Source: Cyclobacterium plantarum (GTDB lineage: Bacteria; Bacteroidota; Bacteroidia; Cytophagales; Cyclobacteriaceae). From it: a DNA stretch of 64,000 bases. Within the stretch, counting starts at the first letter, position 1; the number at the start of each line of letters is the position of its first letter. This document shows positions 27,811 through 36,989 of this stretch, piece by piece. Location: the NCBI RefSeq assembly GCF_011290685.1, contig NZ_JAANYN010000003.1:417341-481340 (forward strand), in the 5' to 3' direction. Both the position numbers and the translations under genes were made by a program. The notes under the pieces were generated by a model. It was not told the DNA's origin. It saw only the letters and a list, made by a program, of their open reading frames with translations, and made no database searches.

Positions 27811-30642
27811 ATGAAAACATCCCGGATCTTGGCCTTTTCCATTTTACTCGCCACACTTTCTTGTGGAGAAAAGTCCGGAAATGATGCGCCATTATTGTTT
27901 GTGCCGGACGACCTGGAGGTTAGTTTGTGGGCCAGCAGCCCCATCTTTTACAATCCCACCAACATGGATGTTGACGCCAAAGGCAGGGTATGGCTTACCG
28001 AAGCGGTCAATTACAGGGACTTCCGCAATGCGGATGGGCACCTGGTACGGGAAGCAGGAGACCGGATCATGATCCTGGAGGACCGGGACAGGGATGGAAA
28101 GGCTGACACTTCCCAGGTGTTTGTACAGGACGAGGACCTGCGCAGCCCCCTGGGCATAGCCGTGATCGGTAACCAGGTAGTGGTATCCTGCTCTCCCAAT
28201 GTCATCATCTATACCGATACCGATGGAGATGACCTGCCTGACAAAAAAGAAGTTTTTTTAACCGGGTTCGGTGGTAGGGACCACGATCATGGCCTGCATG
28301 CAGGCCAACTGGGACCCGATGGCAAGTGGTATTTCATCACCGGAAATGCCGGGCCTCATCAGGTAAGGGACAAAGGTGGCTGGACCCTGCGTTCCGGCAG
28401 CGTGTACAACGAATACACACCCTACAGTAAGGAAAATCTACCTTCCCAGGTAAGCGATGATGGTCAGGTATATACCGGCGGGCTGATCGTCCGGGTAAAT
28501 CCCGATGGCAGCGGCATGGAAGTGATGGCCCATAATTTCCGCAATGCCTACGAGGTATTTGTGGATTCCTTTGGCAATATGTGGCAAAGCGACAACGACG
28601 ACCAGACCGCTTCCTGTCGCACTACCTGGCTGATGGAAGGCAGCAATGCCGGTTTTTTCAGCGAAGAGGGAGACCGCACCTGGCAAGCGGACCGCAGGCC
28701 GGGTCAGACCATAGCAGAAGCGCACTGGCACCAGGATGACCCTGGCGTTTTACCTGTGGGTGATATCTACGGTGCCGGTTCTCCCACAGGAATGCTGCGT
28801 ATTGAAGGAGATGAGTTGGGAGAAGCCTATCGGGGCCTGTTACTCAGTGCTGATGCGGGTAGAAACATCATTTTTGGCTATCATCCCAGGCCTAAGGGGG
28901 CCGGATACTCCCTGGCCGACAGACAAAATTTTATCGCTTCTGTAGATGTGGATAATGAAGGTTACATCTGGCATCAGGTAGAAGCGGATACCAGCAAATG
29001 GTTTCGCCCCAGTGATGTGACCCTCGGAACGGATGGTTCCCTTTTTGTGGCCGATTGGTACGATCCCATCGTGGGCGGGCACCAGATGCGGGACAAGGAG
29101 GGCCAGGGCAAAATCTACCGGATCACCAAAAAAGGGAAGGACTATACCCAACCTGCAATCGATTTCGCCACCGTATCAGGTCAGGTAGAGGCATTGCGCA
29201 ACCCTGCTGTCCACATACGCGCCCGGGCAGCGCAACTCCTGCAAGCGCAGGGCTCCCCGGTCATTCCCGAACTGGAATCCCTTTTGGATGACAACAACCC
29301 TTTTTACAGGGCAAGAGCCATTTGGCTGCTGGCAGGAATGGCTGAGCCGGGATTGGAAAAGGTACTGCCCTTGCTGCAGGATGATGATCCGGAATTGGTC
29401 CTTACCACCATCCGGGCCCTGGCTGCCTTCGCCCCGGAAAGCTTGCTTCAGGAGGCGGAGGCACTGATTGGCCAGGCAGCTCCTCTGGTGAACCGGGAAC
29501 TTGCGATTCTCTTGCGGAAAACTGATTTTGAAGAGACAGCACATCTTTATACTGCCCTGATCGAAGCTTATGATGGAACGGATCCCTGGTACCGGAATGC
29601 CCTTGGAATCGCACTCAGGGAAAGGGCCAATGAGGTGTTTCAAAGTCAATGGGGAAAGTTGGATCCTCTGGATTGGAGTCCCGGGCAGGCTTCGCTGATC
29701 TGGGAGCTCCATCCCGAAGCAGCTATTCCGGCACTGAAGGTTCGGTTGGAAAGCGAGGCCCTGAACGAGGAAAAAAGGAGACAGGCACTGGAAACACTGG
29801 CTTTTATCCCCCATCAGGAGGCGGTGGAAGCATTCCTGGGGCTGACAGAGGGAAAAGGCATATTAGCCGAACAAGCCAGCTGGTGGTTGCAATTTAGAAA
29901 ATACAACGATTGGCAGGCTTTTCTAACAGATTGGGAGCCGCCAGTGGACAATATGCCGGTTGGTCAACCGGAACTCCGGGCAGCGCTGGAAATGCTGAGC
30001 GATAGTCTGGCAAACGCCGATCAGCAGCAGGAAGCCCTGAGCCGTCTTTCTGAAAGTTCCGAAGGGAGGTTACAGCTGGCTTTGTTGGCCGTAAAGGGGA
30101 ATTTCCCTGATTCCCTGCAAAGACAGCTCCCGGAAGAATGGGACATGGAAGGCAGGCCAGCCGTTAAGCGCTTGTTGGAACATTTTTTTGGTACCTCACA
30201 GGATTTCCTGGAGGGGGAAGTAAACGAACTTAAGGGGGATGCAGCAAAGGGAAAGGTACTGGCCACACAAAACTGTCTGACTTGCCACCGGATCGGTGAT
30301 TCAGGCAATGAAATTGGTCCCAACCTTAGCGGAATCCGGCAAAAAATGGATGCCCCTACTCTGGTGAATGCCATTGTACAGCCCGATGCCGCCATTGGAT
30401 TTGGATCGGAAGCCTGGTTGGTTCGGTTGAAAAACGAGGCCGTTCTTTACGGCCTATTGCAGTCCAATGGTCCGGTGGTGACGGTGTTGAGTAGTCAGGG
30501 ACAACGCTATGTGATCCCGGCATCCGAGGTAGCCGAAAAACGCCAGATACCCATTAGCCTGATGCCCAAACCGGAAGAAATGGGACTTACCGCTCAGGAT
30601 ATTGCCCATATCCGGACCTACCTGATGCAGGGAGATTTGTAA
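27811..30642 (+). CDS. PVC-type dehydrogenase with HEAT-like repeats and C-terminal haem domain
   Basis: 943 residues, with lipoprotein signal ILAFSILLATLSC (Cys about 18). An N-terminal six-bladed propeller of the 'membrane-bound dehydrogenase' type follows (~30-430: FVPDDLEVSLWASSP, GRVWLTEAVNYRD, ILEDRDRDGKAD, VMAHNFRNAYEVFVDSFGN, LFVADWYDP). Next is a helical HEAT-like section (~450-720: IRARAAQLLQAQG, YRARAIWLLAGMAEPG) and a terminal cytochrome domain with C822-L-T-C825-H826 and EIGPNLSGI. The architecture is abundant in Planctomycetes and Verrucomicrobia and also found in marine Bacteroidota. Presumed role: periplasmic oxidation of a sugar or alcohol with electron transfer to the haem. 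Last gene of the locus; only 4 bases separate its stop from the next promoter. Confidence 0.88.
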   Translation: MKTSRILAFSILLATLSCGEKSGNDAPLLFVPDDLEVSLWASSPIFYNPTNMDVDAKGRVWLTEAVNYRDFRNADGHLVREAGDRIMILEDRDRDGKADTSQVFVQDEDLRSPLGIAVIGNQVVVSCSPNVIIYTDTDGDDLPDKKEVFLTGFGGRDHDHGLHAGQLGPDGKWYFITGNAGPHQVRDKGGWTLRSGSVYNEYTPYSKENLPSQVSDDGQVYTGGLIVRVNPDGSGMEVMAHNFRNAYEVFVDSFGNMWQSDNDDQTASCRTTWLMEGSNAGFFSEEGDRTWQADRRPGQTIAEAHWHQDDPGVLPVGDIYGAGSPTGMLRIEGDELGEAYRGLLLSADAGRNIIFGYHPRPKGAGYSLADRQNFIASVDVDNEGYIWHQVEADTSKWFRPSDVTLGTDGSLFVADWYDPIVGGHQMRDKEGQGKIYRITKKGKDYTQPAIDFATVSGQVEALRNPAVHIRARAAQLLQAQGSPVIPELESLLDDNNPFYRARAIWLLAGMAEPGLEKVLPLLQDDDPELVLTTIRALAAFAPESLLQEAEALIGQAAPLVNRELAILLRKTDFEETAHLYTALIEAYDGTDPWYRNALGIALRERANEVFQSQWGKLDPLDWSPGQASLIWELHPEAAIPALKVRLESEALNEEKRRQALETLAFIPHQEAVEAFLGLTEGKGILAEQASWWLQFRKYNDWQAFLTDWEPPVDNMPVGQPELRAALEMLSDSLANADQQQEALSRLSESSEGRLQLALLAVKGNFPDSLQRQLPEEWDMEGRPAVKRLLEHFFGTSQDFLEGEVNELKGDAAKGKVLATQNCLTCHRIGDSGNEIGPNLSGIRQKMDAPTLVNAIVQPDAAIGFGSEAWLVRLKNEAVLYGLLQSNGPVVTVLSSQGQRYVIPASEVAEKRQIPISLMPKPEEMGLTAQDIAHIRTYLMQGDL

Positions 30643-30646
30643 AAAT

Positions 30647-30677
30647 CTTGTACGCTATGGGTTTTTGCTTAATTTTG
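30647..30677 (+). promoter_or_regulatory. glyQS promoter, near-leaderless
   Basis: CTTG (30647-30650), exactly 19 bases, then TAATTTTG (30670-30677), a perfect -7 box. The ATG of GlyRS at 30683 is only 5 bases beyond, so transcription would start at or near the start codon. No ribosome-binding site would be present, as is common in this phylum. Confidence 0.7.
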
Positions 30678-30682
30678 CGCCC

Positions 30683-32149
30683 ATGGCAAAATCAGCACAA
30701 CCTCAGGAAAGCAATCTGCTTAAAGATATTATCGCCCATGCCAAGGAGTATGGGTTTGTGTACCCCTCATCGGAAATTTACGACGGCTTGCAGGCAGTCT
30801 ACGATTACGGTCCATATGGGGTAGAACTGAAAAATAACCTCAAGCGCTTGTGGTGGGAATCCATGACTCGTCTAAATGACAATATTGTAGGCCTGGATTC
30901 GGCCATTTTCATGCATCCCACCACCTGGAAAGCTTCGGGGCACGTGGATAGCTTTAATGATCCCATGGTGGACAACAAAGACAGTAAAAAACGCTATCGT
31001 GCCGATGTGCTGATTGAGGAAAAAGCTGCCCAATACGAGCAGGCAGGAGAAGTGGAGCGGGCAAAGGAACTACTGGCAGCAATGGGCAAGTTGCTGGATG
31101 CTGAGGACTTTGCTGCCCTGAGAGACCTGATGATCAATGAGGGCATAACCTGTCCGCTGAGCGGCACGGCCAACTGGACCGAAATCCGTCAGTTTAACCT
31201 GATGTTTTCCACCCAGGTAGGATCAGTGTCAGAGGACTCCTCTACCATCTACCTGCGACCTGAGACGGCACAGGGTATATTTGTTAATTTTTTGAATGTT
31301 CAAAAGACTGCTCGTATGAAAGTTCCTTTCGGCATCGCCCAGATTGGAAAGGCTTTTCGGAATGAAATCGTGGCAAGGCAGTTTATTTTCCGCATGCGGG
31401 AGTTTGAGCAAATGGAAATGCAATATTTTGTCCGTCCCGGTACAGAGATGGAATGGTACAGGCACTGGGCAGATACCAGGGTGAAATGGCACAAGGCGCT
31501 GGGGATTCCGGAGGAGAAAATTCGCCGACACGATCACGATAAATTGGCTCATTATGCCAATGCCGCACTGGATATAGAGTACCAGTTTCCTTTTGGTTTT
31601 AAGGAAGTGGAGGGCATTCATTCCCGTACCGATTTTGACCTGAAGGCCCATCAGGATTACAGCAAAAAGAAGCAGCAGTACTTCGATCCCGAAGTGAATC
31701 AGAATTACATACCTTATGTGATCGAAACCTCTATCGGTGCGGACCGATTGTTTCTGATGGCATTGTGTAATGCTTACGTGGAAGAGAATTCAGGGGATAA
31801 GATTCGGACGTACCTGAAGTTCCACCCGGCACTTGCGCCGGTCAAGGCGGCAATCCTGCCGTTGACTAAAAAAGACGGATTACCTGAAAAAGGAAAGGCC
31901 ATATTTGAACAGTTGAAGTATGATTTCAACATTATATACGAAGAGGCTGCTTCTATCGGTAAGCGTTACGCCCGGCAGGATTTGATTGGTACTCCATTCT
32001 GCATTGCGGTAGATCATCAGACACTGGAAGACGATACCGTCACCATCCGTCATCGGGACAGTACGGAGCAGGAGCGGGTCGCGATTGCTGATCTGCATGG
32101 TAGGTTGGCCGCTGCCTGTAGTTTTCGTACGGTGTTTGAGAAGATATGA
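30683..32149 (+). CDS. glyQS: Glycyl-tRNA synthetase (single-chain, class II)
   Basis: Charges tRNA-Gly with glycine in the cytoplasm. 488 residues from ATG 30683 (a TTG at 30665 is in frame but would lie inside the promoter). Homodimeric archaeal/eukaryotic-like type used by Bacteroidota, not the alpha2beta2 GlyQ+GlyS form. Visible blocks: AKEYGFVYPSSEIYDGLQAV with YDYGPYGVELKNNLK at the start; motif 2 region FRNEIVARQFIFRMREFEQMEM (arginines for ATP); IYLRPETAQGIF; motif 3 near VIETSIGADRLFLM; and the anticodon-binding domain from about 395 (FDLIG-like RYARQDLIGTPFCIAVD). Housekeeping gene that marks the end of the glycan locus. Confidence 0.96.
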   Translation: MAKSAQPQESNLLKDIIAHAKEYGFVYPSSEIYDGLQAVYDYGPYGVELKNNLKRLWWESMTRLNDNIVGLDSAIFMHPTTWKASGHVDSFNDPMVDNKDSKKRYRADVLIEEKAAQYEQAGEVERAKELLAAMGKLLDAEDFAALRDLMINEGITCPLSGTANWTEIRQFNLMFSTQVGSVSEDSSTIYLRPETAQGIFVNFLNVQKTARMKVPFGIAQIGKAFRNEIVARQFIFRMREFEQMEMQYFVRPGTEMEWYRHWADTRVKWHKALGIPEEKIRRHDHDKLAHYANAALDIEYQFPFGFKEVEGIHSRTDFDLKAHQDYSKKKQQYFDPEVNQNYIPYVIETSIGADRLFLMALCNAYVEENSGDKIRTYLKFHPALAPVKAAILPLTKKDGLPEKGKAIFEQLKYDFNIIYEEAASIGKRYARQDLIGTPFCIAVDHQTLEDDTVTIRHRDSTEQERVAIADLHGRLAAACSFRTVFEKI

Positions 32150-32249
32150 TGTTTACCTCCCCGCCCACTCGCTGTAACGAAAGGGGGTTGCGTTTACTTT
32201 AGCGGCGTCATCGGTAGCAAAGCAGAAGATCAAATCACGGCTTTACGGA

Positions 32250-33212
32250 TTACAGGTATTGCTGTAAAAAACGATCGATATAATACTGACAATATTCGTT
32301 TACCTCCTGCGCCATATCCATAGTGTGGGGCCAGCCTTTTAGTCGGTGGTATTCATTTGGAACGCCTGCCTGCTGCAACCAACGCTGGAGGGAATCTGAC
32401 TGACTGACCGGTACCAGGGAGTCGATGGTTCCCTGAAAAATGAGCGTTGGAGGATCGTCGGGCGAAATGAAGGTACTTGGCGAAGCCAATCGGTACATTT
32501 CGGAATCCTGCTCGTAGCTAGTGCCCATAAAGCTTTGCACCTGTTCGGTGGAAATAGCATATGTGGTGGTCAGATCGACGGGACCGTAAAAATCCACTAT
32601 CACCTTCACAGCGCTGTCCACACCCTGAATGCAATCCTGATTAAATAAAGGTTCTTCGCCGCCGTAGCCAAGCAATAGGGAAAGATGGCCTCCTGCGGAG
32701 CCTCCGATCAAAGCCAAACGATCCGGATCTATGACGTACTCCGCCGCATGTTGTTTGATCCATTTTATGCCACAATTGACGTCCTGCGCTGCTGCCGGGA
32801 ACTTTGCAACGCCAGAAAGTCTGTAGGAAAGGGTAGCGGTAACGTAGCCTTTTTCTGCGTAATCGATCAGGTAGGGTAGGTAATCCTGACGCTTGCCCTT
32901 TTTCCAGGCACCGCCGTGCACAAAAATCAGGGTGGGGGCTGGCTCCTTCAAGCCTTTTTTCCGGAAGATATCGAGCTGCAATTCCAGCCCATCGATGGTT
33001 TTGTAGGTAATATCCCTAAAGGCGTCTATATGTTCGGGAACCGTAGGTTCGGATTCAATCAAATCCAACATGCCCAATCCATAGGCGATATTCATCAAGG
33101 TTTCATTCAGATATCCCTTTGGTGCCTTTAATGGACGGTTCGGGTCGGTGGATGCGGTTTGGCAGGCACCTGCAAAGCAGCAGGCAAGGAGGACAAGCAT
33201 GATATTTCTCAT
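32250..33212 (-). CDS. Alpha/beta hydrolase, esterase/lipase-like lipoprotein
   Basis: 320 residues, signal LVLLACCFAGAC (Cys about 17). Typical hormone-sensitive-lipase/BD-FAE-like esterase fold: oxyanion motif HGGAW (99-103), nucleophile elbow G-G-S172-A-G-G, Asp in PVSQSD or the preceding DSLVPV, and His in GWPHTMDM. It probably removes acetyl or other acyl groups from sugars outside the cytoplasm. Third and last gene of the - strand operon after a sulfatase and a CBM9-like protein, 9 bases after the latter's stop. Acyl specificity is unknown. Confidence 0.88.
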   Translation of the reverse strand: MRNIMLVLLACCFAGACQTASTDPNRPLKAPKGYLNETLMNIAYGLGMLDLIESEPTVPEHIDAFRDITYKTIDGLELQLDIFRKKGLKEPAPTLIFVHGGAWKKGKRQDYLPYLIDYAEKGYVTATLSYRLSGVAKFPAAAQDVNCGIKWIKQHAAEYVIDPDRLALIGGSAGGHLSLLLGYGGEEPLFNQDCIQGVDSAVKVIVDFYGPVDLTTTYAISTEQVQSFMGTSYEQDSEMYRLASPSTFISPDDPPTLIFQGTIDSLVPVSQSDSLQRWLQQAGVPNEYHRLKGWPHTMDMAQEVNEYCQYYIDRFLQQYL

Positions 33213-33221
33213 GCAGGTAAT

Positions 33222-33914
33222 TTACTCTATTCGGACTATTTCTCCAAAAGCCGAGGGGATGTGAAAATCGGGTGTCTTACTTTTTGGTCGTTGCCAGGAA
33301 AACCAGGTAACCGCATTTTCCCCTTCAGGTTTAAAGTCGGCCCGGAAGATCCCAATATAAAAAGGGAATGAGATCCCCAGTTCGCCGAGTTCGGTTAGGG
33401 AGATTTTACCTTCAGCAAGGTAGCCGTTGTCGGTGATTCTGGTAGCCAGTTCTTTGCTGGAAAAATCCCAGGTTTTGTCGAAATTGCGGTAGAAAGAGGC
33501 GGAATAATCAAGCGTATTTCCATTTGGGTCGATCTCAATGCAGTAATATTTTGTCAAGGTAGTATCGTTGGAGAAAAACAGCTCCACCCGATCCTCCTGT
33601 TCTACGGATGTCTCGTCTTGAAAGGCTACCGTTGTCAGGGAATTGTCCCTTTCCTCAAAGGAAAAATTGAAATGGTTTGGGGAAACAAAAGCCCTGAAAA
33701 GTGTTTTGTCGTGGTCCTCTTCTCCTGGCCAGGGGGAAATCAGGCTTTCCAGCACCTGGGAATGCGCCCATACCCCTTCGTCTATTCGAGCATCCACTTG
33801 TATTTCCTGAACCAGGGATGGCAGGCTGAGTCGGGCGGGATCCGATTCTCCACATGCAAAAGAAAGCGAAGCAAATGTGTAAACCAACAGGTATCGCTCA
33901 AAACGCGTGAACAT
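33222..33914 (-). CDS. Carbohydrate-binding family 9-like lipoprotein
   Basis: 230 residues from ATG 33914. The open frame extends to 34073, but that would overlap the sulfatase gene, and the ATG at 33914 begins a proper signal (RYLLVYTFASLSFAC). A CBM9-like (DOMON-related) beta-sandwich follows: IQVDARIDEGVWAHSQ, SFEERDNSLTTVAFQDE, EQEDRVELFFSNDT, YYCIEIDPNGNTLDY, and a final EIVRIE after FSWQRPKSKTPDFHIPS. The domain binds sugars in xylanases and is also found alone in Bacteroidota, where its ligand is unknown. Located between a sulfatase (110 bases upstream) and an esterase (9 bases downstream) in one operon, so binding of a sulfated and acylated glycan is plausible. Confidence 0.82.
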   Translation of the reverse strand: MFTRFERYLLVYTFASLSFACGESDPARLSLPSLVQEIQVDARIDEGVWAHSQVLESLISPWPGEEDHDKTLFRAFVSPNHFNFSFEERDNSLTTVAFQDETSVEQEDRVELFFSNDTTLTKYYCIEIDPNGNTLDYSASFYRNFDKTWDFSSKELATRITDNGYLAEGKISLTELGELGISFPFYIGIFRADFKPEGENAVTWFSWQRPKSKTPDFHIPSAFGEIVRIE

Positions 33915-34024
33915 TTCAAGATGCCGTTTTTGTTTATGGAGTGCTTCTCTCATCTTATTTTTCGTTTGTGAATGGTCCTTCCTACTGCCGGATTTAAGTG
34001 GTTTCGGATCTGTTTCTGTCTGGG

Positions 34025-35482
34025 TTATTGCTTTTTCCACACCTGACTTTGTTCCGTTATCGGCACATCCCAAGTTTGGGCAGGGTTTGGGGTGTATTTT
34101 GGGTCGCTGTCCTTTTCCGGAAAGGTAGGAATGATTTCTCGGAGCTGGTGGAAATGCCGCATTCTTTCTTCGGTATGCAGGCTGTCGAGTAGATTGGTCG
34201 TTTCCATCGGGTCGGCAAGTAAATCGATAAATTTTTCAGGTTCCTGTTTCGAATTGATGTACAACTTGTACTGTTTGTTTCGTACGACACGATCGCGAAA
34301 CATGTATTGATTTTCCACGCCGTTTTCCGTAAGCGCGGCATTGTTTCCGCCTCCCATGGCTAAAATCCAGTTTCGCTGGGAAGATTGGTCCCCGTGGATC
34401 AAGACATCACGAAAGGAGAAGCCATCGATCTCAAATCGCTCATTTTCCGAATCCCTTTGTTTTTTTTCCGGAATTCCTGCCAGTTCCAGGCAGGTAGGAA
34501 AAATATCCGTAAAGTCAATCAGCGCATCTGAAACCCTATTGGCCGAAATTTTTTCGGGCCAGCTCACCAGGAAAGGTACATTGATGCCGGATTCGATGGT
34601 TTTTGCTTTTCCCCCTGGTACGGAAAACCCATTTCGATGTCCAGTAATTGCTCCAGTGGTGCCATTGTCCGTTGTCCAGATAATGAGGGTGTTGTCTTGC
34701 ACTCCCGCATCTTCCAGCGCCTTAACAAGGTCACCTGTAATCCGATCGCTATAGGCTACCATGGCTTTGTGTCTACCCAGGTCGTCCACTTCCTTGCTAT
34801 CGGGTGGATTGACGAAGGGAGTATGGGTCAGGACCATGGGGTAGTAAATAAACATGGGTTTTTCTTTGTTTTCCTGGATAAAATCAATGATGAATCGCTT
34901 GAATACATCGGGGCCAAATTCGCCGTTATGGGTGCTGCTGCCTTCTTTTGTGTACAGGTAGGGGTTCTGGTACCTATTGGCACTTGCTGCTACTCCTGAT
35001 TCGTAGCCCGTCCATATGCAATAGGCGTCAAACCCGTTTTTGGTGAGGGCGTCGGGTTCCACGCGGAAATCATCGATTTGCCACTTGCCGGCGATACAGG
35101 TCGTGTAGCCCGCATTTTTCATTTCCCTTCCAAGAGAGGGATAACGCTTTTCGTCGAAATGGGCTCCTCCGCCCCAGCGCGGAACGTCCCAGTGATTTAC
35201 CCATCCGTGCCTATAGGGATACTGACCCGTCAACAAGCTGACCCTTGTGGGCGTGCACTGGGGCATGGCATAGGCGTTGGTAAAGGTGATGCCACTTCTG
35301 GCCAGGGCATCGATGGCCGGCGTGGAAATATCCGCCGCACCATAATGGCTGACCCATTCCTTGCCCAGATCATCGACCAGGATTATCAGTAGATTTGGCC
35401 GGGAGGGGAGCGATATTACCGGCTTTGCTTGCCAGCAACCGGACAATACGATCAGTAATGCAATACAAATAGTTTTTATCAT
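34025..35482 (-). CDS. Sulfatase (family S1), Cys-type, lipoprotein
   Basis: 485 residues. Signal ICIALLIVLSGC (Cys about 16). Formylglycine motif C76-T-P-T-R-V-S-L-L-T-G, the variant with Thr in the fourth place. Further blocks: NLLIILVDDLGKEWVSHYG, CIAGKWQIDDF, IIWTTDNGTTG, and KAKTIESGINVPFLVSW. First gene of a three-gene - strand operon with CBM9-like and esterase genes, separate from the SusCD locus but only 2 kb from its end across glyQS. It may serve the same substrate. The upstream gap 35483-35769 shows no clear promoter. Specificity is not assigned. Confidence 0.93.
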   Translation of the reverse strand: MIKTICIALLIVLSGCWQAKPVISLPSRPNLLIILVDDLGKEWVSHYGAADISTPAIDALARSGITFTNAYAMPQCTPTRVSLLTGQYPYRHGWVNHWDVPRWGGGAHFDEKRYPSLGREMKNAGYTTCIAGKWQIDDFRVEPDALTKNGFDAYCIWTGYESGVAASANRYQNPYLYTKEGSSTHNGEFGPDVFKRFIIDFIQENKEKPMFIYYPMVLTHTPFVNPPDSKEVDDLGRHKAMVAYSDRITGDLVKALEDAGVQDNTLIIWTTDNGTTGAITGHRNGFSVPGGKAKTIESGINVPFLVSWPEKISANRVSDALIDFTDIFPTCLELAGIPEKKQRDSENERFEIDGFSFRDVLIHGDQSSQRNWILAMGGGNNAALTENGVENQYMFRDRVVRNKQYKLYINSKQEPEKFIDLLADPMETTNLLDSLHTEERMRHFHQLREIIPTFPEKDSDPKYTPNPAQTWDVPITEQSQVWKKQ

Positions 35483-35769
35483 GTTTGATATAGCAGGTCT
35501 TTATTTAGGCTATTGCGGTTATTTCACCCGGTATTATTCGTTAATGATACATTTGAATATTTCACATATATAGGATATTTAATTGGTAGATAAGGAGTTT
35601 TTCTGAAGTTTAAATGTAGGGTTGATCTGGTAGTTGATGGTATGATTTATTTTAACCAATAGCAATCGAATGCTGCGCTAAATCTGTTATCTCGGAATTT
35701 CAGATTACATGGCCTAAGTTGTTCCATTTTAGATTTGCCACGCTCTCGGAAAAGCAACTTCAAGTGTTC

Positions 35770-36729
35770 TTAGTTAAGAACGAAAAAAGATGATAAAGAA
35801 AACAAATAGAATCGGGAATTATTGAAAGCGAACCGTGATGGTTTCATCGATGCCCAACCTACTAAAATTTTATCACCCGGATTAACAGAACGCTGGAAGG
35901 CATCCTCTCTCAGCGGTAAGCTTCCCTTTAGGTTCAAGATGCGTCGGTTGGCTTCAATTACCACGGTGGTATCGATCTTCCGTGCATGTTCGTATTTTTC
36001 AATTGCCGCGATAACTGCCAGGCGTTCCTGCCAGCTCTCGCCACAAGTTCTGCTCATTCTTAAGTAAATATCCCCCAAGAGTAGGCAGGTTTTGCCAAAG
36101 TTGCCTGCCAATTCAGCAGCCTGCCGGGCATTGTTGTGAGCCTGCTCGAAAAGTCCCAATTCCTTGTATTGGATGGAAGCGATCTGAAAAGAATGCATTC
36201 CTTTTCTAAAGCCATCCGTTTCCCCATCCATAGCGACTTTCAAGAGACGAATAGCTTCATGATAGTTGCCGTCGTTCATTGCGCTATCCACCTCGCTGCT
36301 TGATAGGGGCTCTCGTTCAGCCTCTTGTTCGATGGCTGCTTGTAGCACATCGTATTGCGCCTGAATCATCTTTATCGTCAGGTCAGATTCCAAACAGCCC
36401 AGTGTCCTAAGATGCTCCAGAATGTAGCCAACGATCTCGATGGTATTGGTAGTATACAGTTGCTTGAGTTCGTCTGTAAAATATTCGCTGGCAGAAAAAG
36501 AAATTCTTACCTTATAGACAGGCGTTTTGGGCCTGTGTCTCGAGTGTTGGCCTGGCTCATCGCTTTGGCTGGCTTTATACTTCGTAAGTGGATTTAATGA
36601 AACTTCTGTTGACGAGGGAACAGAAGATATCGTCAAAACTGGGTACTGTGGAAATGTTGCCGATCCAAGAAATACAAATAGAAACAATGCAAGGTATTTT
36701 ATGGCAAGGAAAAACAGGCTGTATTCCAC
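35770..36729 (-). CDS. TPR-type protein of unknown function with a 3' frameshift
   Basis: 319 residues as read. An N-terminal hydrophobic segment (FLAIKYLALFLFVFLGSATF) suggests export. The middle (~170-290) has TPR-like helices: GNYHEAIRLLKVAM, YKELGLFEQAHNNARQAAELAG, and IEKYEHARKID. The last 34 residues look wrong. If the frame shifts near 35845, right after ILVGW, it reads IDETITVRFQ and stops at 35819-35821. That matches the W-I-[ND]-E-T-x-T-[VI]-R tail I know from related Bacteroidota TPR proteins, so one base was probably lost (or two gained) and the native gene ended at 35819. Function unknown. Confidence 0.7.
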   Translation of the reverse strand: MEYSLFFLAIKYLALFLFVFLGSATFPQYPVLTISSVPSSTEVSLNPLTKYKASQSDEPGQHSRHRPKTPVYKVRISFSASEYFTDELKQLYTTNTIEIVGYILEHLRTLGCLESDLTIKMIQAQYDVLQAAIEQEAEREPLSSSEVDSAMNDGNYHEAIRLLKVAMDGETDGFRKGMHSFQIASIQYKELGLFEQAHNNARQAAELAGNFGKTCLLLGDIYLRMSRTCGESWQERLAVIAAIEKYEHARKIDTTVVIEANRRILNLKGSLPLREDAFQRSVNPGDKILVGWASMKPSRFAFNNSRFYLFSLSSFFVLN

Positions 36730-36989
36730 TTAACTAACGGATGCTAATAAATGTCGTTATTTCTGGTAAATAAAGCAATCTCTTTTGCAAAAGAAAATAT
36801 AGGATTTACTAGGCAAATCCCCCTTTCTCTTGTGGTTTAAGCAAGTGAATGGATGTGATTTTTTCGCACATGTCCGGGAATTGCAAATCTCCTTTATCTG
36901 TCCACGGGATTGCAAACCCCAAGGAGCTGCGCTGTTTGCCATATAGATAAGCAGGATTAGGCATCCTGATTACGCACATACTAAACCAC

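Noticed and set aside
33915-34073. N-terminal extension of the CBM9-like protein
   Set aside because: It would overlap the sulfatase 3' end and place the lipoprotein signal internally; the ATG at 33914 fits better.
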